Assembly (NCBI GenBank): GCA_028554755.1 | Contig: JAPTOF010000016.1 | Location: forward strand, 2,678,501-2,742,500 | Direction of reading: 5' to 3' | Length of the DNA: 64,000 nucleotides | Source: Cordia subcordata | Taxonomy: Eukaryota; Streptophyta; Magnoliopsida; Boraginales; Cordiaceae | Shown here: one piece after another, positions 37,937 to 51,547 of the stretch | How positions within the stretch are numbered: position 1 is the first letter of the stretch | How the letters are laid out: each line of letters opens with the position of its first letter | Made by a program: the position numbers and the translations under genes | The notes under the pieces: generated by a model | What the model was told of the DNA's origin: nothing | Databases searched by the model: none | What the model saw: the letters and a program-made list of their open reading frames with translations, nothing else

Positions 37937-40755
37937 ATGAGTCTCTTTGGCCTTGGCAGGTAAATTTAAGTCTCTTGTTACTTCATTTTCCTTTTAATTT
38001 GATTATTTTTTCTATGTTTTATTGGTTGTTTGTTGACATACTATTTATTATGTTTCTTGTTTCGAAGTGCGTGTTTTTGTGTGTTTTTCTTTTGTTGTCG
38101 TTGTGCAACGGGTTGGCAGTAGATCCGAGGATTCGGGTTTGTTTTATGTTGTTTATTGTTCTATTTCAGATGTTGTTTCTTGAGAAAAATCTTGTGTTTT
38201 TTTTGGGGTCTGTTTGGTGATATTGTGTGCTCAATTTGGTTCGGTGATTTTTATTTTTATTTTTATTTTTGGAGATTCTTTTTGTTGTTGTTTTATTATT
38301 TTTCCTTTTTGCTTTTTCTCTTGAAGAGGTAAATATTTTTATGGGGAATTGGATTGAGTGTTAAGATGCTATTTTTATAAGCTTACACATGATGAATTGA
38401 ATATAGATATCTATATGGTGGTGTATTCAGATGAAAGCAATTAAAACATATGATGTTTTCTCATTTGGTGTTTTTCTTATCTTAAAATCTGAATTTGTTA
38501 GCGATGATAGATATTAGTTTGCATCATGACTTTTAAATAGTTTATTGCCAGTGAAGTATTTTATTTATTTATTTATTTATTTATAATTCTTTTTGTGCGT
38601 GGGCGCACGCGTGAAAGAGTAAAAGCGACCAACAATCACTGTGCAGATTAAATTCAGGGATGTGAAAGATTCGGGGGTTGTTAATGTGCAAAGATGTTGG
38701 CAGATGTCATGAGATAGTGTGCTTTGATCAAGTGGACCAGCCATTTGGTGCTATAATGAAATGTTTATTTGTCCAATAATTGGTTTCATTTTTTTATTTT
38801 AATAGATGAAATGTAATGTTGTTTGCTGGTGATCCATCAATCATGAGGTAATATAGCATAGATAGCAAAGGAGTACTTAACCTTTTCATCGAACGGCCTG
38901 TTAAGTCTAAAGTTTACTAGCAGCCAAGTGCATTCTAAAAGGTGGCTTGATAATCTCTGTTATAGGAGCCAAAGCTTGATCTCTTTCATATAGAATAGTA
39001 TACATTTGCAGATATTCATTTTATCAGGATGATGAAATTATGTTGACTTAAACTTTTTAATGGAATGACTTGATTGAGGTTTAAGTATTTCCGGTTTTCT
39101 AAAATGACTTAAGCTTTTCAATGGAATGACTTGATTGAGATTAAATATTTCTAGTTTTCTTTATTCAGTATGTTTGAAGTATCCATTGCCTGGTTCTGTC
39201 TATGTTTTCCTTTATTAGCTTTCTAATTTCTCTGGAAGATATGTTTTCAATCCTGAAAAATTTAGTGTCTGGACAGCATGCATGACTTTTTGAGCTGTGA
39301 TACACTATCTACGTTTCATAAGTAATTAAATCTAATAGACAGTATTTCCTAATTCTCTCTGTCTGAATAGGAACCAGAGAACATTCCGCCCCAAAAAGAC
39401 CGCACCTTCAGGGAGTAAGGTCTGTTCTCTTTGCTCTATTATAGTCTTATCGTTCAGGAATTAAGGTATGGAGTTGCTTCTGTCATAGAATTAGTGTTCC
39501 CTAGGCTTTAGATCAATTATCTCTAGCACATTGACCATTATGTCTGGTGTCTAGGACACCATGCTCATTCAGAAAACAATCAAGAGACTGCACTAGAGTC
39601 CTCTGCCTTTTGTTTTACATAATAAGCATTTTCTATTGGACTGAAGCACTGAGACTTAATTACACGCATTAGTATACATGTTAAAAGTGGTTGAAGCCTA
39701 AGGCTTGAATGTAGAGCTGGAAAATTTTGAAGATAGACTTCTCTCAACAGTTGCAGATTGTTAAAGCTAAGAAGTATCTCCATGAGCTGATGTGGATTGT
39801 CGTAGTACTTCTTTTCCCCTTTCAAACGGCTAATTAATAGAGCTTTTGACTTATCATGGAGCTCAAATTAGCCACTGGTTGTTTTCATTTTCATTTAGCT
39901 GATTTTATTTTTCTATCCACTGTGGCATTGTTTGAATGTAGAGGACAAAGTAAAGTGTAAGAGAAACTTAGATTCATATTTCCTTGTGTGTGGTCAGTAG
40001 GAAACTTGGCAATTACAAAAATGAATATTTGTTTGATTTGTTTAAACCTTAGGTCTGACAGGCTTGGTACTTGTCATGCAAAGCATTATGGCTTTAAGTC
40101 CCTACAAATCGTATGCTTTTATGATGCTAACTGCATATTCTCTAGTTTAGGAGCTAACTTAAATCTTTGGTCTACTTCAGTAAGCTTGAAATCTTTGTCT
40201 CTAAGTTGTCATAAATATTACACTTACAATAGGACTGATGAACTGATAATGATGCTTCAAAAATGGTGCCGTTCCTTGTTACCGCAATTGTAGCAGCTCT
40301 TCAGCCAGAAATCATGCTGACTACAAGTGTAACTGCATTTTATCAGATGATCCTTGCTTATTGGTAATGATGAGTGCAGAATATCTGATATTGAATCTTG
40401 TATCTAATATTACTCTATACTTCAAGCATTCATCATTAATTTCTTAGCCTCTTTCTATGACTTCTCCTATGACTTCTCTCTAATGTTGTCTGCACTTTTT
40501 ATTATTTCTCATGACCAATACTGGACCAGTGCTTTTGACCTTTGGGTACTTAAGATTAATGAACGCAAAAGTGTAGGTTATGGATTTTAGACCTCTATCA
40601 TTGCACAAACTGAACTGTTCCTACAACCTGGTATCTTTTCTTGCAGGGGGCACAATTACGACAGCATATTGATGCAACATTGGGCAGTGGAAACTTAAGA
40701 GAAGCTGTTAGACTTCCTCCAGGGGAGGATATCAATGAGTGGCTTGCTGTTAACA

Positions 40756-40789
<34 letters not shown>

Positions 40790-43539
40790 GCTCTCTTGAT
40801 ATACACTTGTTTTTTGTGTATAAATCTATCATTTGTTTTTCAATGCAAAACAACTTTTACTTTTTGTTGTCTTTTAGCTGATGCCTGTTTATGTTCTGCC
40901 ATTTCATGATTGCATAATTAATTGTAGGTGATGCCAAAGTATTGTGGTTTCTGAAATAAAAGCACACAAAGATTGGAGACTTTTGCTCGATCTGATCATG
41001 TAATTTGCTTTTGTGAAACATGCAATAGATAACATTGGTATCACCTTCTTTCTCCATCTTGTTTGAGGCCTTGTAAACATCATATCTAACCCTGTGCTTT
41101 ACCATAATTTTGTTTTCCCAAACATGGTTTGTTAATGCATATATTACAACCAGATATTGTTGATTATGCATTCAACAAGAGAAGTACCTTTAAAAATGAG
41201 GAAATCCTATGCTGTTAAGAATCATAGCAGAAATTTTAGCTGAGTATCTCCCAGATTCTAGTGGAAGTCCATTATTCACAGCTATGAAAGAATATCTCAC
41301 TTCTCTTCAATGCGATGCTGACTTGAGGTTTGGTTGGTTCTTCAATTTCCAGCTGTAGATTTCTTCAATCAGGTCAACCTGCTCTATGGTACCCTCACAG
41401 AATTCTGTACACCAGAGACCTGCCCTACAATGTCAGCAGGCCCCAAGTATGTTTGAGTAAATTATATGCTTTAGTTTTATCATATGGAGACATCTCAAAA
41501 TAGTACTTTCTCATTTCCAAGAAAAGGAAAAGCTTATTACTTTTGTGTGGAGATGCTTCTTGAAGTCATATTCTACATAGAATGTGCATCCAGATCACTT
41601 GTATTACTATCGATTAGCATTTTCCTTAGACAGGTACTGGAAATCAACATCATTTCGGGTCTAGAATTGGTTATATTACACTAGGATGATCAGCTAAAGA
41701 CTTGTAAGAGAAAACCAGATATAATAGGTTTAGCATGAATTGGGTCTAGAACTCGTTATACAGCAAGTAATGTAATCAACTAAAAACTAGTGAAAGAAAA
41801 ACAGAGCTATAATAGGTTCAGCTTTCCCTGATTCAGGGTCTCGCTTCTTATTTTAGTTATTCTAGACTATGATGTCTTAAATAGTGTTAAGAGCCTGGGT
41901 GCTATTGACCAGAAAACCTATGAGAGAAAACCAGATCCTTGATGGGTTCAGCTGGTGATAATTACTATTGATTGCTCTTCAAGGCAAACTAATTTGCTGT
42001 TCCCAAGTGCTATTCTATTGTTCCACTTGTCTAACTTCATAGCCATTTTCATATTGACACATCAATACACTATTGTGTTGTGCTTGCTTCTGTATGGGCG
42101 TAGTACCTTAATCTGTTACGAGCTCCACAATGGTTGACCTGATTGTTGCCGTCTAACACTAGTTGTCAAAATTCAAAAGCATAACGTTTTAGTACTGCAG
42201 ACTATCTTCTTACTGGTTCGATCTGTTTTTTATAACAATCGAGCAGCACAAGAGAATTAGACAATTTTCTTGTCTGCGTAAACACTTAGTTCACAGTTAT
42301 CTCTCAGTATCTGCATGCAATTTCAATCTTTATGACCTTTGCAAATTAAATTGCAATTTCAATCTTTATGACCTTTGCAAATTAAATTGCAATTTCAATC
42401 TTTATGACCTTTGCAAATTAAATTTTCCAGGTATGAGTATAGATGGGCAGATGGTGTGCAAATCAAGAAACCTATTGAAGTTTCAGCTCCCAAATATGTA
42501 GAATACCTAATGGACTGGATTGAATCACAGTTGGATGATGAATCTATATTCCCTCAAAAGCTTGGTAAGTATCCTTTTAAGTTGCATACCTACAACATTC
42601 ACTAGTTTTGATACAGTTTCACCTGTTTGAATTCTTCCTGACTAAATACATGGACAAATGCAGGGCATGGTACTTTAGCATGCTTCTTTTAGCCGTGTTC
42701 TGCGTTTATAGAAATTATCTGATTCTATTTGAGCTTGCCAAATTCTGTAGGTGCACCATTTCCACCCAACTTTAAGGATATTGTAAAGACAATATTCAAA
42801 CGCTTGTTTCGTGTATACGCGCACATTTACCATTCTCATTTTCAGAAGATTGTGAGTCTCAAGGAAGAAGCTCATCTTAATACCTGCTTCAAGCATTTTA
42901 TACTTTTTACTTGTGTAAGTTCTCCTTTCTGACTCAGTTATCCATCATCAGCTTCTTGTATATTGTTCATCATAATATATACACAATCTACGTAAATGAG
43001 TAGAATATTTATCCTAAAAGTCTTGCAAGAATGTGAATGGAGTTAATAATTAACAAATAATATAATGGTAAACATTAGCAAAATTTGGACAAATGACTTG
43101 CAGTAATTAGATTATTGACTGTTGTCCTTTTTATCCATTCTTGATTCTTATAGTATACTCTCTGGCTCTCACGCACACGCACACGCGCAAAGCATGTGTT
43201 TTTCATGTGGATTACTATTTCTGGTCGAAACATGTTATAGCCAAATTACAGCTTACTCTTATTGTGTTTTATCAGTTTGGAAACAACATTTAGTCCCATT
43301 ACTCTTTCTACAATCTGTATAATATCCAGATTAAAAGGGATACGATATATCATATATGTATTTGAGCAAGAAGTAACATATATGTGGACTTCATTATTCA
43401 GAGTTTTCATAGTCGTGTCCATCTTCAGATTATCATATTTTCTTAATAATTTACATGTACTTTGCAGGAATTTGGACTGATTGACAAGAAGGAGCTTGCT
43501 CCACTCCAAGAGCTTATAGAGTCCATTGTCCCTTACTGA
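37937..43539 (+). CDS. MOB1: MOB1 kinase activator-like protein
   Basis: A MOB-family scaffold that binds and activates NDR/LATS-type kinases in the Hippo/SIN-like pathway; in plants it affects growth and cell division. Seven exons: 37937-37959, 39371-39419, 40647-40755, 41353-41446, 42431-42564, 42751-42914 and 43468-43539, all with GT-AG borders and continuous phase. They give 214 residues, the usual MOB1 length. The N-terminus [17 protein letters not shown] is characteristic. The zinc ligands are present as C79 and C84 (CTPETC) and H161 and H166 (HIYHSH). [29 protein letters not shown] and [20 protein letters not shown] are family hallmarks. The first exon is only 23 bp of coding sequence. 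Intron 3 begins with a CT microsatellite, and intron 4 ends with a perfect 36-bp triplication. Confidence 0.96.
40756..40790. repeat. (CT)n microsatellite at a MOB1 splice donor
   Basis: The exon 3 donor GTACTC runs straight into about 15 CT units. The exon itself is unaffected. Confidence 0.85.
42317..42424. repeat. Perfect 36-bp tandem triplication before MOB1 exon 5
   Basis: GCAATTTCAATCTTTATGAC plus CTTTGCAAATTAAATT is repeated three times exactly. The last copy ends six bases before exon 5 (TTCCAG then the exon), so the repeat supplies the branch-point region. Confidence 0.95.
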
Positions 43540-43893
43540 ACTTGCTTTGCATTTTACTTGTTATGACATAGTTTACATACACAATAAGAAAGTGTACCTG
43601 CTACATGTTATTTTCCTTTTTTCCAAATAAATGAATCAACAATGGTTCTCTACCTACCTTGAACACGAGAAGCAAAACTCTCAAGTGAAGGGCATCAGCT
43701 TCGCAATTAATGTGATAGCCATCCTATACATGCACTGTTCTGCAGTATTATTTAGTTTCTTACATTGCTTTGTATGCACACTTTCCTTTCTTTTTCAGAA
43801 GTAAAAATACAAGAGAAGACGAGAAATGGAAATGGATTTAAGCAAAAGATGAAAAAATAAGAGAGTTGAAATCACTGAATATTATAAAACTTT

Positions 43894-44723
43894 TTGGGGT
43901 CAATTGCAGGGAATTCTTTTGTGTTTTGTCATACGTGTGCGTCTATTCCCTGTGATTTAAAAATTATCTATTTACCTCATTTTTCTCAAAAGTGAAGTGT
44001 ATACGCTCATTTTTTTTTAACTCTATTAATTTTGGCTAATGAAAATATAAAAAGACTAATTTGCCCTTTAAATCCAAGGGCTAACAGCCACTTATGTCAA
44101 TTACAAGGGGGGTACGATGCACTTATAACAAACCAAAGGAGGTTACAACGCTATTTACCTTGTTATTAACTTGGGAACGTGAAGTAATTAATAGTTAATT
44201 AATTAATTAATAATAAAATAATTAATTAATTAATTAATCAAATAATTAAAAATTAAAATTAATATAATTATTGAGACAGTGGTTGTACGATTGTAATGAC
44301 AGTGGAGGTTAATTTTTGTTTATATTTTTCATTTTTCAATGACAAAAAAATTTATTTGTAGTAACGAAATAAAATGCAAACATGTTTGTACTATAATTGG
44401 TTAAAAATTACATATTTTAAACTAAGGTCAAAAGTTGAAGTATTTTCTTTTGCAAATGTTTTTTGAAAATAAAAAAGGAAGGATATATATATATATATAT
44501 ATATTTACCAAAATCAAGTTTAATAGCAAAAAAAACTAAGTTCAGTCGTAGGCCCGGTGTGTGCACGACACGCCCAATTAAATCTAATGAAAAAAGTGAT
44601 GATGAGGGTTAATGTGCTTCATTTTTGAAAAGTACAGGGGCTAACTGCCTAATTTTTAAATCACAAGGGGGGTAAACACACACTTATAACAAACCACAAG
44701 AAGATTCTGTACAATTTATCCAA
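43894..44723. mobile_element. Long-TIR MITE, Mutator-like
   Basis: The left end (TTGGGGTCAATTGCAGGGAA, then TTCTTTTGTG) is matched by the inverse of the right end (TTGGATAAATTGTACAGAAT, then CTTCTTGTGG). Similarity runs over about 100 bp on each side, including TGATTTAAAAATTA. A third copy of the terminus lies internally at about 44075-44165 in the orientation of the right end. AT-rich filler including TTAATTAA repeats lies between. No transposase frame. No clear target duplication found, so the Mutator-like label rests on TIR length. Confidence 0.55.
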
Positions 44724-46420
44724 TTTTTTGGTATATAGTAATAGAAGCATTCTGATGCAGTTGATTTTGCTTTGTTATATAGTAATAAAAATAATACACT
44801 AGTGTAGAACCTGTGAATTACATGGAATCGATTCTAACAACATAAAAAATTAATAAAACACGTAAATATTGAGTAACATTTTATCATTATTTATAATCGA
44901 TAAATTTGTTAATCAAAATTTTATTATCACTTAATCAAAGAATTAATGATAAAGTAAATAAATTTAAAATAATGGTGTTGGCAATTGATTTTAGACGAAG
45001 GCAATATGGGGAAAAAGAAGTCACCAAACATTAAAAATTGATGATGATTAAGGGCTTGTTTGGATTGATTTTTTTAAAAAGCGTTTTTTTAACAACTTTT
45101 GAAAAATAACTTTTTTTGAGAAGCTAAAAATTCTGGCTTCTAAAACAAGCTGAATTTGAGCTTTTTTCAGAGTTTCAGTTTTTTTGAAAGTCAAATCAAA
45201 TAGTTATTACAAAATTAATGTAACTTTTTCATTAAAAAAATATTTTTTTCTGAAAAAAAGTCAATCCAAATAAGCCCTAAAGCAAATGAATATAGGACAT
45301 TGTAATTGAACAAACAATTTTGAAAAAATGAAATGGAAAGACATGTGACGTATTAAATAAGCAAAAGTTTAGGAGAGGAAATTAGAAAAAGGATAAATAA
45401 AATTAAATATAAAAGAGAGGATAAATAGACCTAGATACAAAAGCATTTTACAAAATCTATTTTTATCGAGTAACTTTACACGCTCATGGAGCATATACTC
45501 TCGTTGACAAACAAATTTAACAACAACATGCCAAACCATGTAGGCTAGTCTCATCATCTACAACGAACCAAATAAATATTCATTTTGATTTTTGGGTCAT
45601 TTTTACCGTCTCTGGATAAGTTCAGATTCTCTTGAATGATAATAGAAAAGGTGTGATCTATTAAAAAAAAAATTAACTGTCGTTTGACTTAAGTCTCTCT
45701 CTAAAGAATAAGAAAGTCATAAGCTTCACTTGTAACAAGGGTATTCAATAGGCAGGGTTGCACTGCTGGACAGGGTGTTTGTCAGCTCGAAAGAAGAGCT
45801 GGTCGGCGGCATTCCATCAACACGCGTCGACAAAATAGGCCCAATGGATTGCTCAACTGATTATTTAAAAGAGATTACTTTATTGATAAAGTGTTCATCT
45901 CTATTACGATTTTAGTGAAGCTAATAATTACAATCACAAGAGAAGAAATAGTGACCTGCTAGTTAGGCTCTTCAAAGGTGGTACCATCGGACACTCTCCG
46001 TTCCCGTTGCCTAAACTACTCAATGTAATACTCATCAATTGTAGCGATTAGAAAAAAGTATCACAAAGGAGAAACGGGGAGGCATAAAATAACTGATACA
46101 GTATTATTAGGGGGGCCTGTCTAGATTAGATTTTTTAAAAAACGTTCTTTTAGTATTTTTTGAAAAGTAGTTTTTTTTAGAAGTTAAAAATTCTGACTTC
46201 TAAAAAAAATATATTTGAACTTTGTTTAAAATTTTAAGTTTTTTAGAAACCAAATTAAATAATTATTGTAAATTTAATATAATTTTTTTAAAAAAATATT
46301 TTTTTTTAAAGCAAAAAGTCAATCCAAACAAGTCTTAGATGGTAAAGAAGCAGCTGCAAGGGAATTCATGAGTTGATTTGACTCCTACGATGACATAAAT
46401 CATATACGACACTTTCAATT
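44724..46420. other. Intergenic, no gene seen
   Basis: AT-rich with two related blocks at about 45055-45285 and 46108-46340 (GATTTTTTTAAAAA-CGTT, TTTTTGAGAAGCTAAAAATT, AAGTCAATCCAAAYAAG). These look like diverged copies of one small repeat, also similar to about 12030-12265. No protein gene is supportable. Confidence 0.5.
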
Positions 46421-47390
46421 GCGTGGTTTTTATGATTAATAGGAATTAGAATTTTTAGAAATCTATGTAGCTTTTTATGATTAATTAGGAATTCAGGATT
46501 TAAGAAAATTTATGTATTTCTTTAAATTAATATGAATTTATTTATTTTTAGGATTTTAAGAAATTTATGTGGTTTTTATGATTAATAGGGATTTAGTGTT
46601 TTAAGAAATTTATGTAGTTTTATTATTAATATGAATTTATTTATTTATTTAAGATTTTAAAAAATTTATGCAATTTTTATGATTAATTGAGATTTAGAAT
46701 TATTAAGAATATGTTCATATTTAATTAATGTGAATTTATTATTTTTGGGATTTGAACAAATTTATTTATTTTTAATGAATAATAGAAATCTAGGATTTCA
46801 AGAACGTATGTAATTTTTTAATAAAAACGATTTTTTTGTTAAATTTATCTAGATTTTATGGTTAATAGGAATTTAAGATTATGTGGAGTTCGTTTAATAT
46901 GGATTTAGGATTTTAATATTTTTAATTTAATTATGATTATAATTGTTAATTTGTTAAATTAATTTTAAGAATTTATAATTAATAGGGAATTAAGTTTTTA
47001 AGAAACTTTTGTAGTTTTATTATTAATATGAATTCATTTATTTTTTAGGATCTTAAGAAATGTATGCAGTTTTTATGATCAATAGAGATTTAGAATTATA
47101 AGAGAAATTGTGTTGTTTTTTTAATTAATATGATTTTATTGATTTTTAAAATTTGAAGAAATTTATTTATTTTTAATGAATAATAGAAATCTAAGATTTC
47201 AAGAAATGTATGTACCTTTTTAGTTAATATGATTTTTTTTTAGGATTTTAAGAAATTTATCAAGATTTTATGGTGTATAGGGATTTAAGATTACATAGAG
47301 TTACTTTAACGCGGATTTATGATTTTAATATTTTTTGATTTAATTATGATTTATGATGTCATTGTTAATTTGCTAAATTAATTTTGTTTC
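46420..47390. repeat. Satellite-like array with a roughly 400-bp higher-order unit
   Basis: Diverged monomers of about 55-60 bp (TTTTATGATTAATAGG-ATTTAGGATTTTAAGAAATTTATG type) fill the region. A longer block starting AAATTTATTTATTTTTAATG at 46758 recurs at about 47158, so the array also has a higher-order period near 400 bp. Confidence 0.75.
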
Positions 47391-47641
47391 TTCTTTTATC
47401 TAGGTCTAAAAACGCCACTCTAAAGCTAGTAGATTTTAATCATAGGTCAGATTCACAAGAAGTGGCAAAGTCAAAAAGATTGGAGAGTTTCACAATGATC
47501 TATTGAGGACAAAGTCAATAAACAATTAGTACATCTAATGTCACAAAAACAAAGTTTCATTAGTTTTTAGATGCTTACTTTTGCAAACACTGAAAATGGG
47601 CATAGAGTACAAGAGTTGCCCCCCCAATGCTAAACTCAATC

Positions 47642-49534
47642 TCATCCTTCCTCGTACACACGTTTATTTCTAACATCCGAACTATCAAATCTTGAAGCTG
47701 CAAAAATGTATGCCCCCGCAACAATGGAAAGGACAGTAAAAACTAGAGCAAATAGCTGGAAGTTTGCAAGCAACTGGCCTCGGACTAGGCTATCCGTTGA
47801 ATGACATATGATATCGTCTCCCTTCAAGCGGCAACCATCTGGCATCATTGGACCGTAGAGGGTGAACGCAGTCTGATAGAACCAGAGGCCTTGGAGCGTT
47901 ATAGCAATCCCACTACCCAAATCAACTGGAAAGATGGTCGGCATGAGGGCTCCGGCAGCAGTTGATAAAATGCAGAGGCCTATAAGGAGGACTAGGATGA
48001 TATGGTAGTACCCCTCAAGGCCCTTATGGGCAGTTGAGTGGAAATAAAACAAGGAATACTCGGCACAGAATGCTGTAGAAGCAAGCAGGCACAAGACTTC
48101 ATCTGGCAAGGGAAGAATGCTAACAAACAAGTGCAGAATATATCAGTCGGACTGGGAAGCAGACATGGTGAATCTAAATGAAAATCACAGCATAATATCT
48201 AGACAAGGAAATGAAAAGTTTGACATTGTAGAAATTGCTGTCATGTTGAATTTGACATAGATCAATTACCAACCATGGAATTTTTCAGAGACACATCGAA
48301 GCATACCAGATTATCAGGAAAAATCAAGTAGATGCTGAGAGAGAAAACAACAGTAACCACAAGTACATCCCCAGACCAAGGTATTTACTCCTAGCTACAC
48401 ACATATAAAGGTGTCCTATTAACTATTACAAGAGTAGTTGGGCTAGATGTAAGGTATTGCGGCATAGGAAACATTATGCAATATGCAGTCTTAGGATGAA
48501 AAAGTCAGAAAAGAAAAGATTGATAGGGAGTAGGGACTACATATTCCATGAAGAAAGCTGCTGGTTAGAGGATCTCCCAAGTTGTAGCTCTATATAAACA
48601 AGATATCTAGGCATATTACAAAGACATGATGCTAATTAGTATAAAATCTTCCGCCATAGCATTCGCCTGAGGTAATTGACCTTGCACTTCATAACAGAAC
48701 TAAATAGTAACACAAATTGCAATTTTGTTGCACGCTTTATAAGCAAACTTCTTTAGGATGCTTATGTTACAACTGGAAGAATAACCTTTTGTGTGTATGA
48801 GAAAGGGGAGAAAGACAATGAAAGATTCATGTTGTTTCTTTAAATAAAATCACACATTCGATTAAGCCTTTAATCTCTCTATGCCTTCTGCTGCCTAGCT
48901 TCTTCAAGGTTATGGAGCTCAGAGCGACTTACATAAAGAAACTGTGACAGTAAAAATTGTCAAAATTTTCAAATTTTAATTTTACCTCCAAGTGAATATG
49001 TTGCAAATTCAGACAGGAAAGAGAGTTACTTTTTGACTTGCAAAGTTCAGATTAAATGATAAAATAACATTCAAATATTCTTTCTTCTTGATTCATAATA
49101 CTTCCCATAGACCAAACAATGAAACAGAGCACTTCATCTTTGTGATAAGCTAGGCAGTTGACAAAAACTGAGAAGTGGAAAATTGACCTGGTTTTCTCTG
49201 ATAGAAGGGCGACGACTCCAAGTATGAAGAACATGAGCAGCATCCCGGAGTGCTCAAAGTTGTTCAAGTAAGTGGAGTTCAAGGCTCCATTAACAAACAG
49301 TCTGAGGTGGGTTGCATAGAGAAGCTCTAAACACAGATCGATGAAAGCTCCAATCGCAATGACATAAAGCTCGAGATATTTTAGTTTCCCATCAAAGCCT
49401 GGAACCGCGTTCCACACTCTAACCCGAAATGATTTGGGATCGGATACAAATCTGACTACAGAACACCATATGTGCCATACTCCAACAAGAAGAAACAATG
49501 TTCCTGGAAGCACATGACCAGGGAAAGAACCCAT
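47642..49534 (-). CDS. DUF716 / TMEM45-like multipass membrane protein
   Basis: Belongs to the DUF716 family (animal TMEM45; some plant members are annotated as viral-response proteins). The molecular function is not established. Minus-strand exons 49534-49188 and 48119-47642 join in phase 2 (AG plus C) to give about 274 residues. The start MGSFPGHVLPGTLFLLVGVW is typical. Several hydrophobic segments are visible: LPGTLFLLVGVWHIWC, YVIAIGAFIDLCLELLY, MLLMFFILGVVALL, IILVLLIGLCILSTAAGAL and FQLFALVFTVLSIVAGAYIF. Family motifs include HKGLEGYYH and ITLQGLWFYQTAFTLYGPMM. An upstream in-frame extension to an earlier ATG at 49573 was rejected because the family begins at MGSFPGH. It stands alone between repeat-rich spacers. 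Confidence 0.92.
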
Positions 49535-51350
49535 TTCTTCAATCACACAACCAATATACCTTGTTCCGATCACTGCTTTATCTCTTCGAAAAATTTAATC
49601 AAGCAAACACAGACCTTCTAAATCACCATTTAATCTACTCAAACAAATTGCATGCATTTTTAACCCTCTTCAGAGTGTCGCTCAATTTCTTAATTGTCCA
49701 AAGCCAAAACGGGGTTTGGCCATCTGGGATCACATAATAACCAACCAAAATTGAAGCCTTTCTGCTTAGGAAATTCCTCTTCAAGTTGGACAAAACCATC
49801 AAAGCTATTTTACATGCCTCTGTCCTATGATTCTTCTTGAGAAAAATAAATCAAAATTCGACACAAAATGCAAACTGCAAACCGCAAACCATATTTTACA
49901 ACTCAGTAGTTCACAATCTCTTGCCTGTATCAGAATCAACTAATCAACACCTGTTAGAAAATGAAATTTGCACTGCCATAAGTCATTTTTGTCCACACAA
50001 CACATTTCTAAACCATAATATATACTTATTTCCAGAACAAATTACGGTAACACACCTTCCAAAAGCATACACAAGCATTGAATAACAAATAACAAAACAG
50101 CTATATGAAGCTTTATTTACTCTCATTATATTTCAGCCCCTATTTCTAAAAGTCAAAAGCAACACTTCACTATTCAACTGATCAACTCAAATCAGCAATA
50201 ATCCGTGTAACAAAGTCAAGAATTTTTTATGCTTGGAAGCAAAAATGAACCCTACCCTTTAGTGGCATAGTAATCAAGATTCAGAAACACAATAAATACT
50301 CTATTCACATAATACACAAAAAAATAAAAATAATAAAAAATCAACTCTTTACATAATAATAAATATAATAATGCATGGGTCAAGAGAAGTGTAAATTCAC
50401 TTTTTATAAAATAAATATGAAGGAAGATTAAAGGGATAGGTTACCTTTTCACTCTGTGAAATCATCTTCGAAACTATAAAAGTAAAAAGATGAAAAAAGT
50501 ACTGTTGCAGGCTTGATTGGTGCATGATGCATTTAAGTGATAGGTGCATGTGTGTGGTTCTGTCGTGACTTGGACCAAGGCCCCTATGATGTCATTATTT
50601 CACTCTACAAATGAGTTAATATAATCAATGGAAATTATATTTATTTATACTTAATGAAAATTAATTATTAATGATGAGGACTTATAACAAATAATTTAAC
50701 ATAATTAGTCAATAATGAATCAGTAGTACTATGTATAGCATGAATGTTGCCAGGCTATATGCAATAAGTGTGGCTTGTGGCCTCTCAATTAAAAATTTAG
50801 TTATAACAAAGAACGCGATGTATAATTTGTGATTCGAATTTATGATCTGAATTTATTTTCTCTTATTCTTTTGTTTGTGTGTCTTGGGGGGTTGCGAGCG
50901 GAAGGGGCAACAATTTGGAGGTGTTCCGCAAATTATACGATGGGCCAATAGTATAGTGCTCCTGTGGAGCAACATGCTCCTTCACGTATTAAAAAGAAAA
51001 ACCAAAGCTTATCAGCCGCGCAACAAAACAGACGTGACTTTCTCTCTCTCCTCGACTTTCTCTCTTCTTGTCTTCTTTGCTCTACCAATGACACCACCGG
51101 TTATCTCATGCCGCAAACACAACTAAAAAATTCACCTTGATTCGCTGATCATAACAATATCCATCATTTCCAAGAAAATCTCCTCGGTGTCAATCCATCA
51201 TTAATACTATTGTCATCTTCTTCGCCATAATCATCAATCTCTTCCTCTTCTCGCTGCAATTTTAACCGTGCCTCCCACACGGCGTCTGGATGCTTCAAGC
51301 TTAATCCATCATTATAAGTTCGCCTTCACATTCAAGTTGTTAAGGACAAT
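49535..51350. other. 5' flank of the DUF716 gene and spacer
   Basis: Presumed promoter and 5' UTR of the minus-strand gene, followed by AT-rich spacer. No further gene is supportable. Confidence 0.5.
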
Positions 51351-51411
51351 AAATAAATACACCAATATTCTCTCTATAAGTTAAACTTGTAGATGAGGTG
51401 ATAACTCTAAG
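51351..51411. repeat. Direct repeat, left copy
   Basis: AAATAAATACACCAATATTC through TAGATGAGGTGATAACTCTAAG. It is matched at 52325-52386 with about 85-90 percent identity in the same orientation. Confidence 0.8.
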
Positions 51412-51547
51412 GTGATATTAGGGCTTGGAAGTCAAATAGCGCAAGTTTGAAACTTACCGCTGCCCATTTAAATAAAATATTAAAATTTTCACGTGCAAAC
51501 TCTAATCAAATCATGATGCACGTGAGAGGGCGTGTTATGTACAATAA

